Notes: generated from the sequence alone by a model not told the origin. Positions 25,594 through 35,403 are shown, numbered from the stretch's first letter. The stretch: 64,000 nt of DNA from Tepidibacillus fermentans (GCF_004342885.1 NZ_SMAB01000002.1:186001-250000); one strand, 5' to 3'. Numbers and translations: made by a program.

Positions 25594-26850
25594 ATGCAGT
25601 ATCCATTGGAGATCGTGAAAAAGAATAAACGTTACAGTATTATTAATGGCGCTCATTCAATGATTATGAATACGTACTCCAGTTTTTTGGCGTTATATGC
25701 CATTCATATTTTACATGCGAATCACCAGCAGGTCGGTTTATTAAATTCCCTGGCTGCAGTCGTTAGTTTAGTAACAACGATCGTGGGAGGATATTGGTTT
25801 AGCCAACTAGAATTAAAAAAAAGGTTCTGTGGCTTTTCGATTCTGTTTGCTCGAATTGCTCTTTTATTGTTTGCTTTGATTCCTTATATTCCGATCTACC
25901 AGGCATGGATCTTGGTTATTTTAGTGGGTCTGATGAATATTCCAGCTAGTTTGGCCAATCTATCTTGGCAATCTTTGATGGGTGATTTAATTCCAGAGAA
26001 AGAACGAGGAAAGTTTTTTAGTTATCGAAATCAAATCTTAACGATCGTAGGAATGATTGCAACCGCAACCGTAGGGGTTATACTTAATTTATTTGATAAA
26101 GATAACCCTGTTCCATATCAGGGGTTATTTATCATTACATTTATCTTTGGTGTGTTAGAAGCTTATTATCTATTTAAGCACATCGAACTTAAAGAATATA
26201 GTTCAAAGGGAACGGTAGAAAAGGACTCCCTTATTGTGGCAATGAAAAAAATGTGGCAAACCAAACCCTTTCTCTTTTTTCTAATCAGTTCGATTCTATT
26301 TAATTTTGGTTGGCAAATGGCTTGGCCGCTTTTTAATATCTATCAGATCGAGTATGTTCATGCAAGTGCTTTTTGGTTAAGTTTGTTTACTGTTGCGAAT
26401 CAACTCTCACAAATTCTTACCTATAAATGGTGGGGGAGAATGGCTGACCGTTTTGGTAATTCGATGATGCTTTTTGTAGCCAGTGTAGGAATGGCAACGG
26501 TTCCATTTTTAACGGTTCTATCAAAAAATCTCTATTATTTAGTCTTCACAAACTTTTGGAGCGGTGTTTCTTTATCAGGAACAACTCTATTATTATTTAA
26601 TCAATTATTAGCTGTTTCGTCTGAAAAGAGTCGGTCTTCTTATATTACGCTTTATACGATCTTTATTGGTTTTGTTGGTTTTATTGCTCCACAGGTCGGG
26701 GTATGGATACTGTCTATTTTTGGGATGAACGCAGCGATGGATCTATCCGCATTGATTCGTTTATTAGGTGGAGTAGCTTTTATCTTGGTTGCTTTCCGCG
26801 TTGAACAGCAAAGACATAAGCCATTGAAGGACAAATCAATCACTCAATAA
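25594..26850 (+). CDS. MFS transporter
   Basis: This 418-residue protein has about 12 hydrophobic helices (for example WILVILVGLMNIPASLANL), a cytoplasmic loop rich in lysine in the middle, and the MFS-like loop WWGRMADRFGN between helices 8 and 9. The substrate is unknown; related proteins are annotated as efflux permeases. GGCCAGGGA precedes the start. It lies between the HAM1-like gene and yhaO, and the 15-base gap to yhaO suggests one transcript. Confidence 0.85.
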   Translation: MQYPLEIVKKNKRYSIINGAHSMIMNTYSSFLALYAIHILHANHQQVGLLNSLAAVVSLVTTIVGGYWFSQLELKKRFCGFSILFARIALLLFALIPYIPIYQAWILVILVGLMNIPASLANLSWQSLMGDLIPEKERGKFFSYRNQILTIVGMIATATVGVILNLFDKDNPVPYQGLFIITFIFGVLEAYYLFKHIELKEYSSKGTVEKDSLIVAMKKMWQTKPFLFFLISSILFNFGWQMAWPLFNIYQIEYVHASAFWLSLFTVANQLSQILTYKWWGRMADRFGNSMMLFVASVGMATVPFLTVLSKNLYYLVFTNFWSGVSLSGTTLLLFNQLLAVSSEKSRSSYITLYTIFIGFVGFIAPQVGVWILSIFGMNAAMDLSALIRLLGGVAFILVAFRVEQQRHKPLKDKSITQ

Positions 26851-26865
26851 ATAGGGGTGTTACGT

Positions 26866-28122
26866 TTGGCATCATTTCGTTTTATACATACAGCTGACTT
26901 GCATTTAGATAGCCCTTTTAAAGGATTAAGACATCTTCCAAAACAAATCGTATCAGAAATTTATGAATCTACTTTTCGCAGTTTTGATCGGATCGTAGAG
27001 TATTGTATTGAAAAAGAAGTAGACTTCTTATTGATAGCAGGAGATGTGTATGATCTAGAAGTGCAAAGTCTAAGAGCACAAATCTATCTGAAAAGATCAT
27101 TGGAAAAATTGAATCAACATGGAATTCATACCTTTATCATTCATGGGAATCATGACCCGATCGATCAGCAAAAAGCACAAATAAAATGGCCTGAAAGGGT
27201 TCATTTTTTCTCTGGAGATCGTGTAGAAGGAATATCTTTTCTCAAAGAAAACAAAGAAATCGCTAGAATCGTGGGCAGGAGTTATCCGATGAAAGCATTT
27301 ATGGAGAATATTGTGAAAGATTATCATAGACAAAATCCGAATCTGTTTCATATCGGTTTGCTTCACACCAATGTAGATGGTCAACAAAACCATGATCCCT
27401 ATTGTCCTTCTCGTTTACAAGAATTGATTTCTGGGGAGATGGATTATTGGGCATTGGGACACATTCACAAACAAATGATTTTACATCGTGGTCCATACGT
27501 AATCTATCCTGGTAACCCACAAGGAAGACATATTCAGGAGACAGGGGACAAAGGGTGTTACTATGTTGAAGTAGTGGACAATGAAGTTCAGTCCATCCAA
27601 TGGTTATCAACGGCGCAAATTCGCTGGGAAACAATTGAACTAGATATTTCCCAGATTACGACCATTGATGATCTGATAAACCTTATCGAGATGGAGATTG
27701 AGGAAAGACTGATTCAAATCAAACGTCCAATGTTAACTCGTGTTATCTTAAAAGGTCAAACCTCCCTTCATATTTTAATAAACGAAGAAGATCAACGAAA
27801 AGAAATTGAAGAAGTATTAAATGTTCATTTGATTGAACAACAACCTTGGGCATGGATTGAAACGATTCAGGCTGGAACACAACCACCCATATCGATCGAA
27901 AAAATTGGAGAACAAGGAAGTTTTTTAGCAGATTACCTTTCTCAAATTGAACATTTTTTTAAAAAGATGGATACTGAGACGATAAAAAAAGAAATTTTAT
28001 CAGAACTGTTTCGACATCGAGGGATAAAAAAACATTTTTCATCGTTGACGAATGAAGATATGGAAGAGATAAAGAACCAAATTATCAATTATGCGTATGA
28101 GTATTTGCTGGGAAAAGAATGA
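26866..28122 (+). CDS. yhaO: DNA repair exonuclease of the SbcD/Mre11 type (YhaO)
   Basis: The TTG start at 26866, 6 bases after AGGGGTG, gives LASFRFIHTADLHLDSPFKG, the calcineurin-like metallophosphatase N-terminus. Further metal motifs are LIAGDVYD, FIIHGNHDP, GLLHTNVDG and YWALGHIHK. This is the YhaO branch of Mre11-like nucleases. The gene runs directly into yhaN, a partner ATPase with an SMC-like layout, so the pair is a second Mre11-Rad50-like complex besides SbcCD at 46459-51290. 418 residues is normal for YhaO. Confidence 0.9.
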   Translation: MASFRFIHTADLHLDSPFKGLRHLPKQIVSEIYESTFRSFDRIVEYCIEKEVDFLLIAGDVYDLEVQSLRAQIYLKRSLEKLNQHGIHTFIIHGNHDPIDQQKAQIKWPERVHFFSGDRVEGISFLKENKEIARIVGRSYPMKAFMENIVKDYHRQNPNLFHIGLLHTNVDGQQNHDPYCPSRLQELISGEMDYWALGHIHKQMILHRGPYVIYPGNPQGRHIQETGDKGCYYVEVVDNEVQSIQWLSTAQIRWETIELDISQITTIDDLINLIEMEIEERLIQIKRPMLTRVILKGQTSLHILINEEDQRKEIEEVLNVHLIEQQPWAWIETIQAGTQPPISIEKIGEQGSFLADYLSQIEHFFKKMDTETIKKEILSELFRHRGIKKHFSSLTNEDMEEIKNQIINYAYEYLLGKE

Positions 28123-28135
28123 AGGAGGGTTATTA

Positions 28136-30898
28136 TTGTGGATTGAATCTTTAGAAATTTATGGTTTTGGCAAATTAGTAGAGAGAACGTTCAGGTTGCA
28201 ACCAGGTTTAAATCTCATCGAAGGTTTTAATGAAGCTGGTAAGAGTACAATGAAAGCATTTATTCAAGCGGTCCTATTTGGTTTTGAAAGTAGAAGGAAC
28301 CCTCATTTGCGTTATGAACCATTAAACGGAGGAAAATTTGGTGGAGCAATACAAATGATTGATCAGGAAGGGCAATCCTATCGAATCGAGCGAGTCTATC
28401 ATCATAAGATTTCTGGCGATGTTCGAATTTATTTACCAAATGGAGACATTGTCGGTGAAGAGTATTTACCGATTTTACTTCATCAGATCAATGAAAAAGT
28501 TTACCGTCAGATTTTTTCTTTTGGTTTAAATGAGATTCAACACCTTGATTCCCTACAAGATCAACAAATCAATAGTTTTTTGTATCATGCAGGTACTGGT
28601 GTAGCAAAGCAAATTCTTCAAATGAACCAGGAATTAACAAAAAAAGAACAAGAACTATTTAAAATGGGAGGGAAAAACCCCATTATTAATTCATTGTTTA
28701 CAGAGATGGACGATATCTCGAATAGAATGAATTTACTAAAGAGAAAACACCTACAACATAAAGAAATTTTGTTGAAAATTGAGCAATTGAATCGTAACAT
28801 TGATGAAATTGATCGGAAAATGGACAACATCAAACAAGAACTAAAGGAATATGAGAAAGCTGCACATTACTATCGTACTTATCGAGATTTAAAAGAAATA
28901 AAATGGAAACTGAGCAAGTACTCAGATGAACCTATCTTCCCTGAGAATGGGATTGAGCGACTTGAAATGATTGAATCTAAAGTTAATGAAATTGAGGTTG
29001 AAAAAAAACAACTTGAAATCAAAAAAATGGATTTAACTAAACAAGTAACAACGATTCAGTCTCAGCTATTAACGGAACAAGTGAGACGGCAAATTGAATA
29101 TCTTCGTGATCATTTACCCTACTATCAGCAAAATAAAAGCAGATTCTTTCAACTTCAAAATGATTTGAAACATCGAAATGAAGAAATAAATGAAAGTCGA
29201 AAGATGTTAGGGCATTTTTATTCGGAAGAGGCCATACGCATGTTTGAGTATTCGATTGCAGATAAACAAACGCTTCAAACCATTATCCACCATTTAGATT
29301 TAAAAGAAAAAGACCTTCTCACACTTGATCTCAAATTTAACGAATTAAAACAGAGGTACGAGTCGAACAAGTTAAATCTCTTAGAAATCGATAATCTCAG
29401 TAAAAAGGATCAAAGAACGAAACTGATGATCACTTCTTGGTTACGATATTTTATTCCATTGATCGGACTGATCAGTAGTTTTGTTTTTATCTATTATAAA
29501 CAATGGTGGACAGCAGGCATATTTATATTATTATCTTTTCTAACGACAAAACAATACCATCATTTATTCACGCATCTTAATCAGTTATCTGATCAACAAG
29601 TAGTTCAAGTAAAAAACGAAATCTCACGGTTGGAAAAGGAAATCGTTGAATTACGACAAACGAAAGAAAAAATAAAGGAAGAGTATCGTCAGCAAAAAGA
29701 CCTCTTGCAAAAATGGTTACAACAACATCGTCTGCGGCCAGATATATCCCCGATCATAATCTTTGATACGATTTCGTTCATTCAAAAAACAAAAGAGTTA
29801 TATAAGGCTCAGGATCTTCTAAATGAAGAAATCCAGGCACTTCAACAAGAAATCCAAGATTTTGAAGCTCGAGTAATCTCACTACATGCGGATGGACTTA
29901 CTGATCCTAATAGAATAGAAGAAAAGGTGTATCAATGGATTCAATCTTATCAACAAGATCAGGAGAACCGGTCAAAACTTGATCAATTAAATCTGCAAAT
30001 CAATGACGTAATCGGGGAAATGAAACGATTGGAAGATCGAAATCATATTGAACAAGAGAAAATAAGCCAATTGTTCAATTATGCACGGGTAACAAGTAAA
30101 GAAGAATTTTACTATCGTGCAAAAGACTATGCGACTTACCAACAATTACGTTTACAATATAAACAATATTTTTTTTCGATTCGAAATGGTTGCACCACGG
30201 ATGAAGAATATCAACAAATCATACAGAAATTAGAACAATTTGAAGAAAATGAAATGATACACATGATCGATCAACGAAAAGAACGACAAAACCAATTACA
30301 AAGTCAACTAAAAAATCTTTTGGAAGCTAAAGGAGAATTACAGAATCAACTAAAGGAAATGGAAGAAGATAGGAGTTTATCCGTTCTGCAACACGAATAT
30401 TTTGTTTTACAATCCCGTTTACATGAAAATGTAAAAAATTGGGCAACAATCTCGATTGCCAAGTATCTTCTTCAACAAACAATGAAAATTTACGAAACAG
30501 AGAAACAACCTGAAGTGATCCGAAAAGCTTCAGAATACTTTCGTTTAATGACAGGAAATCAATATAAAAGAGTATTCGCTCCGTTAGATGAGGCAACCAT
30601 AAAGGTATTACGAATGGATGGTCGAATATTTGAACCGCAATACTTAAGTCGGGGAACAGTAGAGCAACTTTTTATTGCGATGAGATTTGCTTTAATCGAA
30701 GAATTTACAAAGAAAGTAGAGCTACCCTTAATCTTTGATGATATTTTTGTCAATTTTGATCAGCAACGATTACAACATACACTAAAAGCAATAACGGAGC
30801 TATCAAAAAACCACCAAGTTTTAATTTTTACATGTCATACTTATCTTGTTTCTAAAATGAAAGAAATGATCGGAAATATTTATACCATTCGCATATAA
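28136..30898 (+). CDS. yhaN: Rad50/SMC-like ATPase partner of YhaO (YhaN)
   Basis: The TTG at 28136 follows AAGGAGGG by 6 bases and gives a YhaN-like N-terminus LWIESLEIYGFGKLVERTF; the open frame upstream overlaps yhaO. The 920-residue protein has Walker A GFNEAGKST and the long coiled-coil arms of the family. A membrane-like pair of helices (about residues 435-475) interrupts the arms, a known feature of YhaN. The C-terminal signature LSRGTVEQL and Walker B PLIFDDIFVNFD complete the ATPase. It lacks a zinc-hook CxxC. It probably powers YhaO on DNA ends near the membrane. Confidence 0.88.
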   Translation: MWIESLEIYGFGKLVERTFRLQPGLNLIEGFNEAGKSTMKAFIQAVLFGFESRRNPHLRYEPLNGGKFGGAIQMIDQEGQSYRIERVYHHKISGDVRIYLPNGDIVGEEYLPILLHQINEKVYRQIFSFGLNEIQHLDSLQDQQINSFLYHAGTGVAKQILQMNQELTKKEQELFKMGGKNPIINSLFTEMDDISNRMNLLKRKHLQHKEILLKIEQLNRNIDEIDRKMDNIKQELKEYEKAAHYYRTYRDLKEIKWKLSKYSDEPIFPENGIERLEMIESKVNEIEVEKKQLEIKKMDLTKQVTTIQSQLLTEQVRRQIEYLRDHLPYYQQNKSRFFQLQNDLKHRNEEINESRKMLGHFYSEEAIRMFEYSIADKQTLQTIIHHLDLKEKDLLTLDLKFNELKQRYESNKLNLLEIDNLSKKDQRTKLMITSWLRYFIPLIGLISSFVFIYYKQWWTAGIFILLSFLTTKQYHHLFTHLNQLSDQQVVQVKNEISRLEKEIVELRQTKEKIKEEYRQQKDLLQKWLQQHRLRPDISPIIIFDTISFIQKTKELYKAQDLLNEEIQALQQEIQDFEARVISLHADGLTDPNRIEEKVYQWIQSYQQDQENRSKLDQLNLQINDVIGEMKRLEDRNHIEQEKISQLFNYARVTSKEEFYYRAKDYATYQQLRLQYKQYFFSIRNGCTTDEEYQQIIQKLEQFEENEMIHMIDQRKERQNQLQSQLKNLLEAKGELQNQLKEMEEDRSLSVLQHEYFVLQSRLHENVKNWATISIAKYLLQQTMKIYETEKQPEVIRKASEYFRLMTGNQYKRVFAPLDEATIKVLRMDGRIFEPQYLSRGTVEQLFIAMRFALIEEFTKKVELPLIFDDIFVNFDQQRLQHTLKAITELSKNHQVLIFTCHTYLVSKMKEMIGNIYTIRI

Positions 30899-30914
30899 TG
30901 TTGAATTCAATCAT

Positions 30915-31043
30915 TTATTCTTTTGGTAAACAAATGGCAATCCGCCAAGTGAGATGTTTATAAAAATAATAATCAAGAACAGCTGAACCGGATAAGAAAC
31001 CAAGAAGGCGCCAATCGATTGTTTTCATCCATTCCATCCTCAT
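30915..31043 (-). CDS. Small hypothetical membrane-like protein (42 aa)
   Basis: The reverse-strand frame starts at ATG 31043-31041, behind AGAGGTG. It encodes 42 residues: MRMEWMKTIDWRLLGFLSGS, then AVLDYYFYKHLTWRIAICLP and KE. The short hydrophobic middle could span or associate with a membrane. The site, start and size are consistent with a real small gene. It lies between yhaN and an MFS gene, in the opposite direction to both. I do not recognise it. Confidence 0.5.
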   Translation of the reverse strand: MRMEWMKTIDWRLLGFLSGSAVLDYYFYKHLTWRIAICLPKE

Positions 31044-31170
31044 CACCTCTACTATAGTATATGTTCTATAGGTTTAGGACGACCCAGTAAAGTATCACGA
31101 AGATAAAAATGTTTGATTCAATGACAATGGAAATTCGTCAATTTCGGTCAACTAGAAAAGAGGAGAATCA

Positions 31171-32388
31171 ATGAAAAAAAAATCTCTATACCCCATAGGT
31201 CTTTGGATTTTGGCGATTGGAATGACAATCAACGTAACAGGTAATTCATTCTTATGGCCATTGAATACGATTTATATTACAGGAGTATTGCATAAATCGA
31301 TGTCAATCGCAGGCTTTGTCCTTATGCTCCAACAAGGATCTGGTATTTTAGGGAATTTGGCAGGTGGATGGTTATTTGATAAATGGGGTGGAAAAAAGAC
31401 CATAGTGATTGGAATCATCTTTTCCGCTATCACTGTTTTATCATTGGCTTTCTTTCATCAATGGCTTCTTTATGTTTTACTTATGCTCCTTCTTGGATTT
31501 AGCAACGGACTTGTTTTTCCCTCGATGTATGCGATGGCTGGTTCGGTATGGCCGGAAGGAGGGCCAAAGGCTTTTAATTTAATTTATGTGGCGCAGAATT
31601 TGGGTGTGGCAATTGGATCAACATTAGGTGGGGTTGTAGCCCAGATATCATTCACTTGGATTTTTATCGTCAATTCCATCACCTTTTTAATATTTCTTTT
31701 ATTGGTAATCTTTGGTTTTCGCAAAGAACAATGGCAACAGGCTGTGGTTTTTTCTGGAGTTGAGATATCCGATCAAGAAGAGGGTAGGGAGTCAAAAGAA
31801 GCTTCGAGAGCTTTTGTATCATTAATGATCTTGGCCACCGCCTTTGTGATCGCATGGATGCCCTATGTACAATGGCAAACTAGTTTATCCAAATATATTT
31901 CTAATTTAGGAATTCCTTTATCAAAGTACACGTTGTTATGGACGATTAATGGCGCCTTAATCGTTCTAGGGCAACCACTTTTTTCATTGATCACGAAAAA
32001 ATTCTTAACTACAATCAAAAAACAAATGATGGCTGGAATCGTCATCTTTATTCTATCATTTGCGATTATGTTACATAATTCCCTTTATATCGGTTTTGTA
32101 TTTGCCATGATCACGATGACCCTTGCAGAAATGTTAGTTTGGCCTGCTGTTCCTGCTGCCGCTGCTGATCTAGCTCCAGAAAATAAGGCTGGGTTTTATC
32201 AGGGAGTAGTAAGTAGTGCTGGTGCTGGGGGAAGAATGTTGGGCTTTTTAATTGGCGGTTGGCTCTATGACCATACATCTATACCCAACTTGTTGTGGAT
32301 AATGATGGGGCTTTTTGTGATTTCAGGTTTGGCCTTTATGAATTATGATCGTGGATTAAAAAGGAAAGGAAAAAAATCTTATGCCTAA
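31171..32388 (+). CDS. MFS transporter
   Basis: This 405-residue, 12-helix protein has the MFS loop GGWLFDKWGGKKTIVIG between helices 2 and 3. GFLIGGWLYDHTSIP occurs in the C-half. It resembles multidrug-type permeases, substrate unknown. AGAGGAGA precedes the start. Its last 8 bases overlap the next gene (32381), so the two were translationally coupled before that gene was truncated. Confidence 0.85.
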   Translation: MKKKSLYPIGLWILAIGMTINVTGNSFLWPLNTIYITGVLHKSMSIAGFVLMLQQGSGILGNLAGGWLFDKWGGKKTIVIGIIFSAITVLSLAFFHQWLLYVLLMLLLGFSNGLVFPSMYAMAGSVWPEGGPKAFNLIYVAQNLGVAIGSTLGGVVAQISFTWIFIVNSITFLIFLLLVIFGFRKEQWQQAVVFSGVEISDQEEGRESKEASRAFVSLMILATAFVIAWMPYVQWQTSLSKYISNLGIPLSKYTLLWTINGALIVLGQPLFSLITKKFLTTIKKQMMAGIVIFILSFAIMLHNSLYIGFVFAMITMTLAEMLVWPAVPAAAADLAPENKAGFYQGVVSSAGAGGRMLGFLIGGWLYDHTSIPNLLWIMMGLFVISGLAFMNYDRGLKRKGKKSYA

Positions 32389-32704
32389 TGATTGGACGCA
32401 TCTCCTATTTTGGGAAAGGGTAGCGGCACAATCAGGGATATATTTTTCTTCACAGCAAAAAGAATTTCAACTTGGTACACAAGGACCTGATCACTTCTTC
32501 TACTATTATTTATGGCCTTGGAAGAAGAAGGATCGATCGGTTATCGAAATAGGGACTCAAATTCATAAGGAACATTGTGGTAAGTTTTTACTTCACACGA
32601 TTGATTATCTAAAAGAAAATCCTAATCCTATCTTGAAAGCCTATGTATATGGCTTTATTAGTCACCATATCCTAGATCGGAACCCGTATATTTTTATCGT
32701 TTGA
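32381..32704 (+). pseudogene. Truncated zinc-dependent phospholipase C-like gene
   Basis: 107 residues resemble the N-terminal part of the zinc-dependent phospholipase C/S1-P1 nuclease-like family of Firmicutes: PNDWTHLLFWERVA, LGTQGPDHFFYY, GFISHHILDRNPY with conserved histidines and an aspartate. Such proteins are usually about three times longer. The frame ends abruptly at FIV just before a repeat element (32750-32906), so the C-terminal part has been lost. The N-terminal piece is still well preserved, so the loss may be fairly recent. Confidence 0.65.
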
Positions 32705-32749
32705 CCCAATTTTATGATTTTGGGGGCAAATATATAAACAACGGGCGTG

Positions 32750-32906
32750 TTAGAATATACAAAGCTGATGTAGGCTTGTATGTTCTAATGCTGCTCTGAT
32801 ATCTTGCGGTTTTCCTTGAATAAACAGATCGTAGGAAAACTCGCTCGCTAAAGTCGCAGTATATAGAACATACAAGTCAGGTTCAAAGATAGTGGGTTTG
32901 CATATT
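32750..32906. repeat. Palindromic repeat element, copy 1
   Basis: Outer motif copies are TTAGAATATACAAA (32750), CTTGTATGTTCTAA (32775-32788), TAGAACATACAAG (to 32876) and a diverged GTTTGCATATTG (about 32895). The core 32775-32876 folds on itself. Inside is a stem GTTTTCCT (32809-32816)/AGGAAAAC (32833-32840), flanked by GCG and CGC. A diverged copy of the same architecture is at 39590-39738. No open frame. The element sits where two genes are truncated. It is a candidate miniature mobile element or structured RNA/DNA repeat. Confidence 0.8.
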
Positions 32907-33748
32907 GACCAACCAACCCAAAAACAAACGGACCTAATATATCCGAAAATTTACTCGAGATTCCGTAGAAACCAAAGAATTCTGCTGTCCGTTTCACAGG
33001 AACCATACTTCCAAAGATCGTACGACTGATCGCTTGACTTCCCCCTTGAACAAAATCAACGGCTGTCGCAAGCATATAAAAATGAACGGTAGATTGCATA
33101 AAATAGCCAAAGACCACAATGATGACATAAGTCCATAACGAGAGGTATATGCCCTTTTTGATCCAATCTTGTTCGCTAATGTTCCAAATAATAGAGAAAA
33201 GGGAATGCCTACAAACTGGGTAATGAGAAGTGCAACAATGAGATCTGTTGTATCTATTCCGGTTTCATGACCATAGATCGTGGCCATTTTTATAATCGTA
33301 CTGATTCCATCATTATAGAGCCAAAAGGCAAGAAGGAATTTCAATCAAGGGGGATAATTTCCGACAAAAAAGCATCATAAAAAACATTTCCTCCTGAAAA
33401 ACCAATCATACCGAAAATAAAGAGAAAAGAGACGAGAAGATAATCGCCTTTTCCAGTAAAAAATAATAGACCAGTTGCAATTGCCTCCATATAATCAAAG
33501 AAACGTAAAAATTTTTTTTTGAACGGGAGTAATCCGCTATTGCTCCTAAAATCGGTGCAAGAACAGCAATGATGAACATGTCAATTGAAGAAGTGTAACC
33601 CCAATAGGCGGTAGCAGTCGTAATGGGTAGATTTGCTCCTGCAACATCAGTATAGTAGATCGGTTAAACGACCGCCATAATCGTGGTAGCGAAAGCAGAA
33701 TCCGCCCAATCATACATCGTCCAACCCCAAATCGCTTTTTTATTCATA
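32906..33748 (-). pseudogene. Decayed MFS transporter gene (UMF1/Atg22-like)
   Basis: On the reverse strand the gene begins at an ATG near 33748, behind GAGGAG, with MNKKAIWGWTMYDWADSAFA, the hallmark of UMF1-type MFS proteins. A TAA stop interrupts at about codon 28 (AVV*PIYYTD). Coding resumes (YWGYTSSIDMFIIAVLAPIL), then frameshifts and further stops follow. The C-terminal fragment GFYGISSKFSDILGPFVFGL is still recognisable near 32910-32960. It ends where the repeat element begins, so the 3' end is lost. It is clearly non-functional; the substrate is unknown. Confidence 0.85.
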
Positions 33749-34116
33749 TATACACTCCTCCCCTATCGTTTTATCTACATCATATCATGGGTAACCCCAT
33801 TAGTGATAAAACAAATATTCTTTAATTAATTTTTTACATTTTTCATTTCATACAGTGATTCATCCGATGCTTTTAATATTTTATATTTGATTGGTAACGT
33901 TTACAAATTATTAAAAAATCAATAAATTCTATCTAATTATTTTTTTCGAAAAAAAATATTGTTTAAACAATTATTATAAATTATAATAACATTCAAATAT
34001 TTACGTTTTTCGATACTAAAATAAGAAATGAATAGTGAATTTAGTAATAAAAAAATAAAAGTTATAACTAATCAGATAACTAAAATACTATTTTAGTAAC
34101 GAAATGGAGAAGTTAT
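33749..34116. other. AT-rich intergenic region with palindromes and a cre-like site
   Basis: No gene is seen. The region holds TTGGTAACGTTTACA (33891-33905), one mismatch from the CcpA cre consensus WTGNAANCGNWNNCW. It also holds four perfect palindromes: ATTGTTTAAACAAT (33958-33971), TTATTATAA-A-TTATAATAA (33971-33989), AGTTATAACT (34060-34069) and CTAAAATA-C-TATTTTAG (34080-34096). The last sits 20 bases before the Lrp-family start and is a good candidate for an autoregulatory operator. Confidence 0.6.
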
Positions 34117-34569
34117 ATGGATAATGTACAAATAATAGATGAGTTAGATAAGGAAATCATTAAACTTTTATCCAAAGATGGTAGAATGGCATTTACAGAG
34201 ATTGCAAGTCAATTAAACGTCACAGAAAAAACGGTGAGAGCTAGATATAAAAATTTAGTCGAAAATCAAATCCTTGAAGTAGTGGGGATCGTTAATCCGA
34301 TCTCAATAGGAGTGAAAACAAGCGCAATTATTCAATTAGGTATTCAAGCTAACACCCTGGAAAATATAGTGAATCGGTTACGTAATTTTAAGGAAATTCG
34401 CTACATTTCCTTAACTTCTGGCGATTATCAATTGTTGATCCAAGTACATGTACATACCTATGATGAATTGACAGAAACTTTGAAAAAATTAAATCAAATC
34501 GAAGGGGTTACCCGTACCAATGTCATTGTTCAGTTTGAAGTGTATAAGAATTCTTTTGAGTTTTTATAG
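34117..34569 (+). CDS. Lrp/AsnC-family transcriptional regulator
   Basis: The 150-residue protein has an N-terminal winged helix-turn-helix (LDKEIIKLLSKDGRMAFTEI, LNVTEKTVRARYKNL). A C-terminal RAM/AsnC effector domain follows (IRYISLTSGDYQLLIQVHVH, GVTRTNVIVQFEVYKNSFEFL). Members sense amino acids and control amino-acid or peptide genes. TGGAGAAG precedes the start. The neighbouring peptide-use genes (M42 remnant, DppA, binding protein, Pcp) are plausible targets, and palindromes just upstream suggest autoregulation; both points are inference. Confidence 0.9.
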   Translation: MDNVQIIDELDKEIIKLLSKDGRMAFTEIASQLNVTEKTVRARYKNLVENQILEVVGIVNPISIGVKTSAIIQLGIQANTLENIVNRLRNFKEIRYISLTSGDYQLLIQVHVHTYDELTETLKKLNQIEGVTRTNVIVQFEVYKNSFEFL

Positions 34570-34686
34570 GAAATATTTTTTTACTCATTACTTTAACACT
34601 ATAAAGCTTTCAATTATCTATCATATGAATTTTCAAATCATGTGAGTCTAATGGTATCTCTTGAAGTTTATTTAAAAGGGAGTGAT

Positions 34687-35379
34687 TTGGATATATAAGC
34701 TTTTAAAAGAGTTAACCCAGTTACATAGACCAAGCGGGTTTGAACAACCCATAAGCTATCATGTGAAAGAATATATAGCAAAGCTGACAGATTCAGTCGA
34801 AATGGACAAGCTAGGAAATGTGATTGCCTAAAAAAAGTACAAGACTTGGGCCTTAAGTAATCTTAACTGCCCACATGGATGAGGTTGGTTTCATTGTCAA
34901 AAAGATTGAGTCAAACGGTTTAATTCGCTTTTAAAAACTAGGAGAGCATGACGATCGTATCTTAGCACAAAAAGTAACCATTCGTACGGAAAAGAGACTG
35001 TTAAGAGGGGTGATTGGAACGATTTCTGCTCATTATGTGAAATTTGAAGATGCAAAAAAAGTACGTTCCTATCAACAATTGTATATCGATATTGGGGCTA
35101 CTGCCAAAGAAGAAGCAAAAAAATGGGAGTAAAAGTAGGAGACCCTATTACTTGGGCGACATAACTTGAATACCTTGGAGATGATCATACTGGCAAATTA
35201 CTTGGTAAAGGATTTGATGACAGAGCGGGAGTAGCTTTGGTTATAAAGATTTTGGAATAATTGCAAGATTTTTACTTAGCAGGAGAGTTGGTCATTATCT
35301 TTTCTATTCAAGAAGAAGTGGGTTTAAGAGGGGCAAAAGTTACTTCCGCAAATCTTGAAGCAGATAGATACATAAATTG
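34687..35379 (+). pseudogene. Decayed M42-family aminopeptidase gene
   Basis: Starting at a TTG near 34687, three forward frames together read KLLKELTQLHRPSGFEQPIS, VILTAHMDEVGFIVKKIESN, ISAHYVKFEDAKKVRS, LLGKGFDDRAGVALVIKILE and IIFSIQEEVGLRGA. These are the metal-binding and catalytic blocks of M42 glutamyl-aminopeptidases (the AHMDE, DDRAG and EEVG motifs). At least five TAA stops and one or more frameshifts break it, and the C-terminal quarter is missing. The many changes rule out a sequencing slip. It abuts dppA, another peptidase gene. Confidence 0.85.
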
Positions 35380-35403
35380 AATTTTAGGAAAGGGAGTAGG
35401 AGA

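Noticed and set aside
30559-30753. Short reverse frame inside yhaN
   Set aside because: It is antisense to the conserved ATPase C-terminus and lacks a ribosome binding site.
32848-33344. Two reverse frames of 89 and 116 codons as separate genes
   Set aside because: Both are pieces of one frameshifted UMF1-like MFS gene.
34687-35379. Stop-codon reassignment in the M42 frame because its visible in-frame stops are all TAA
   Set aside because: Frameshifts and a missing C-terminus are present too, and TAA is the most likely stop in AT-rich DNA; neighbouring genes use TAA as a normal stop.
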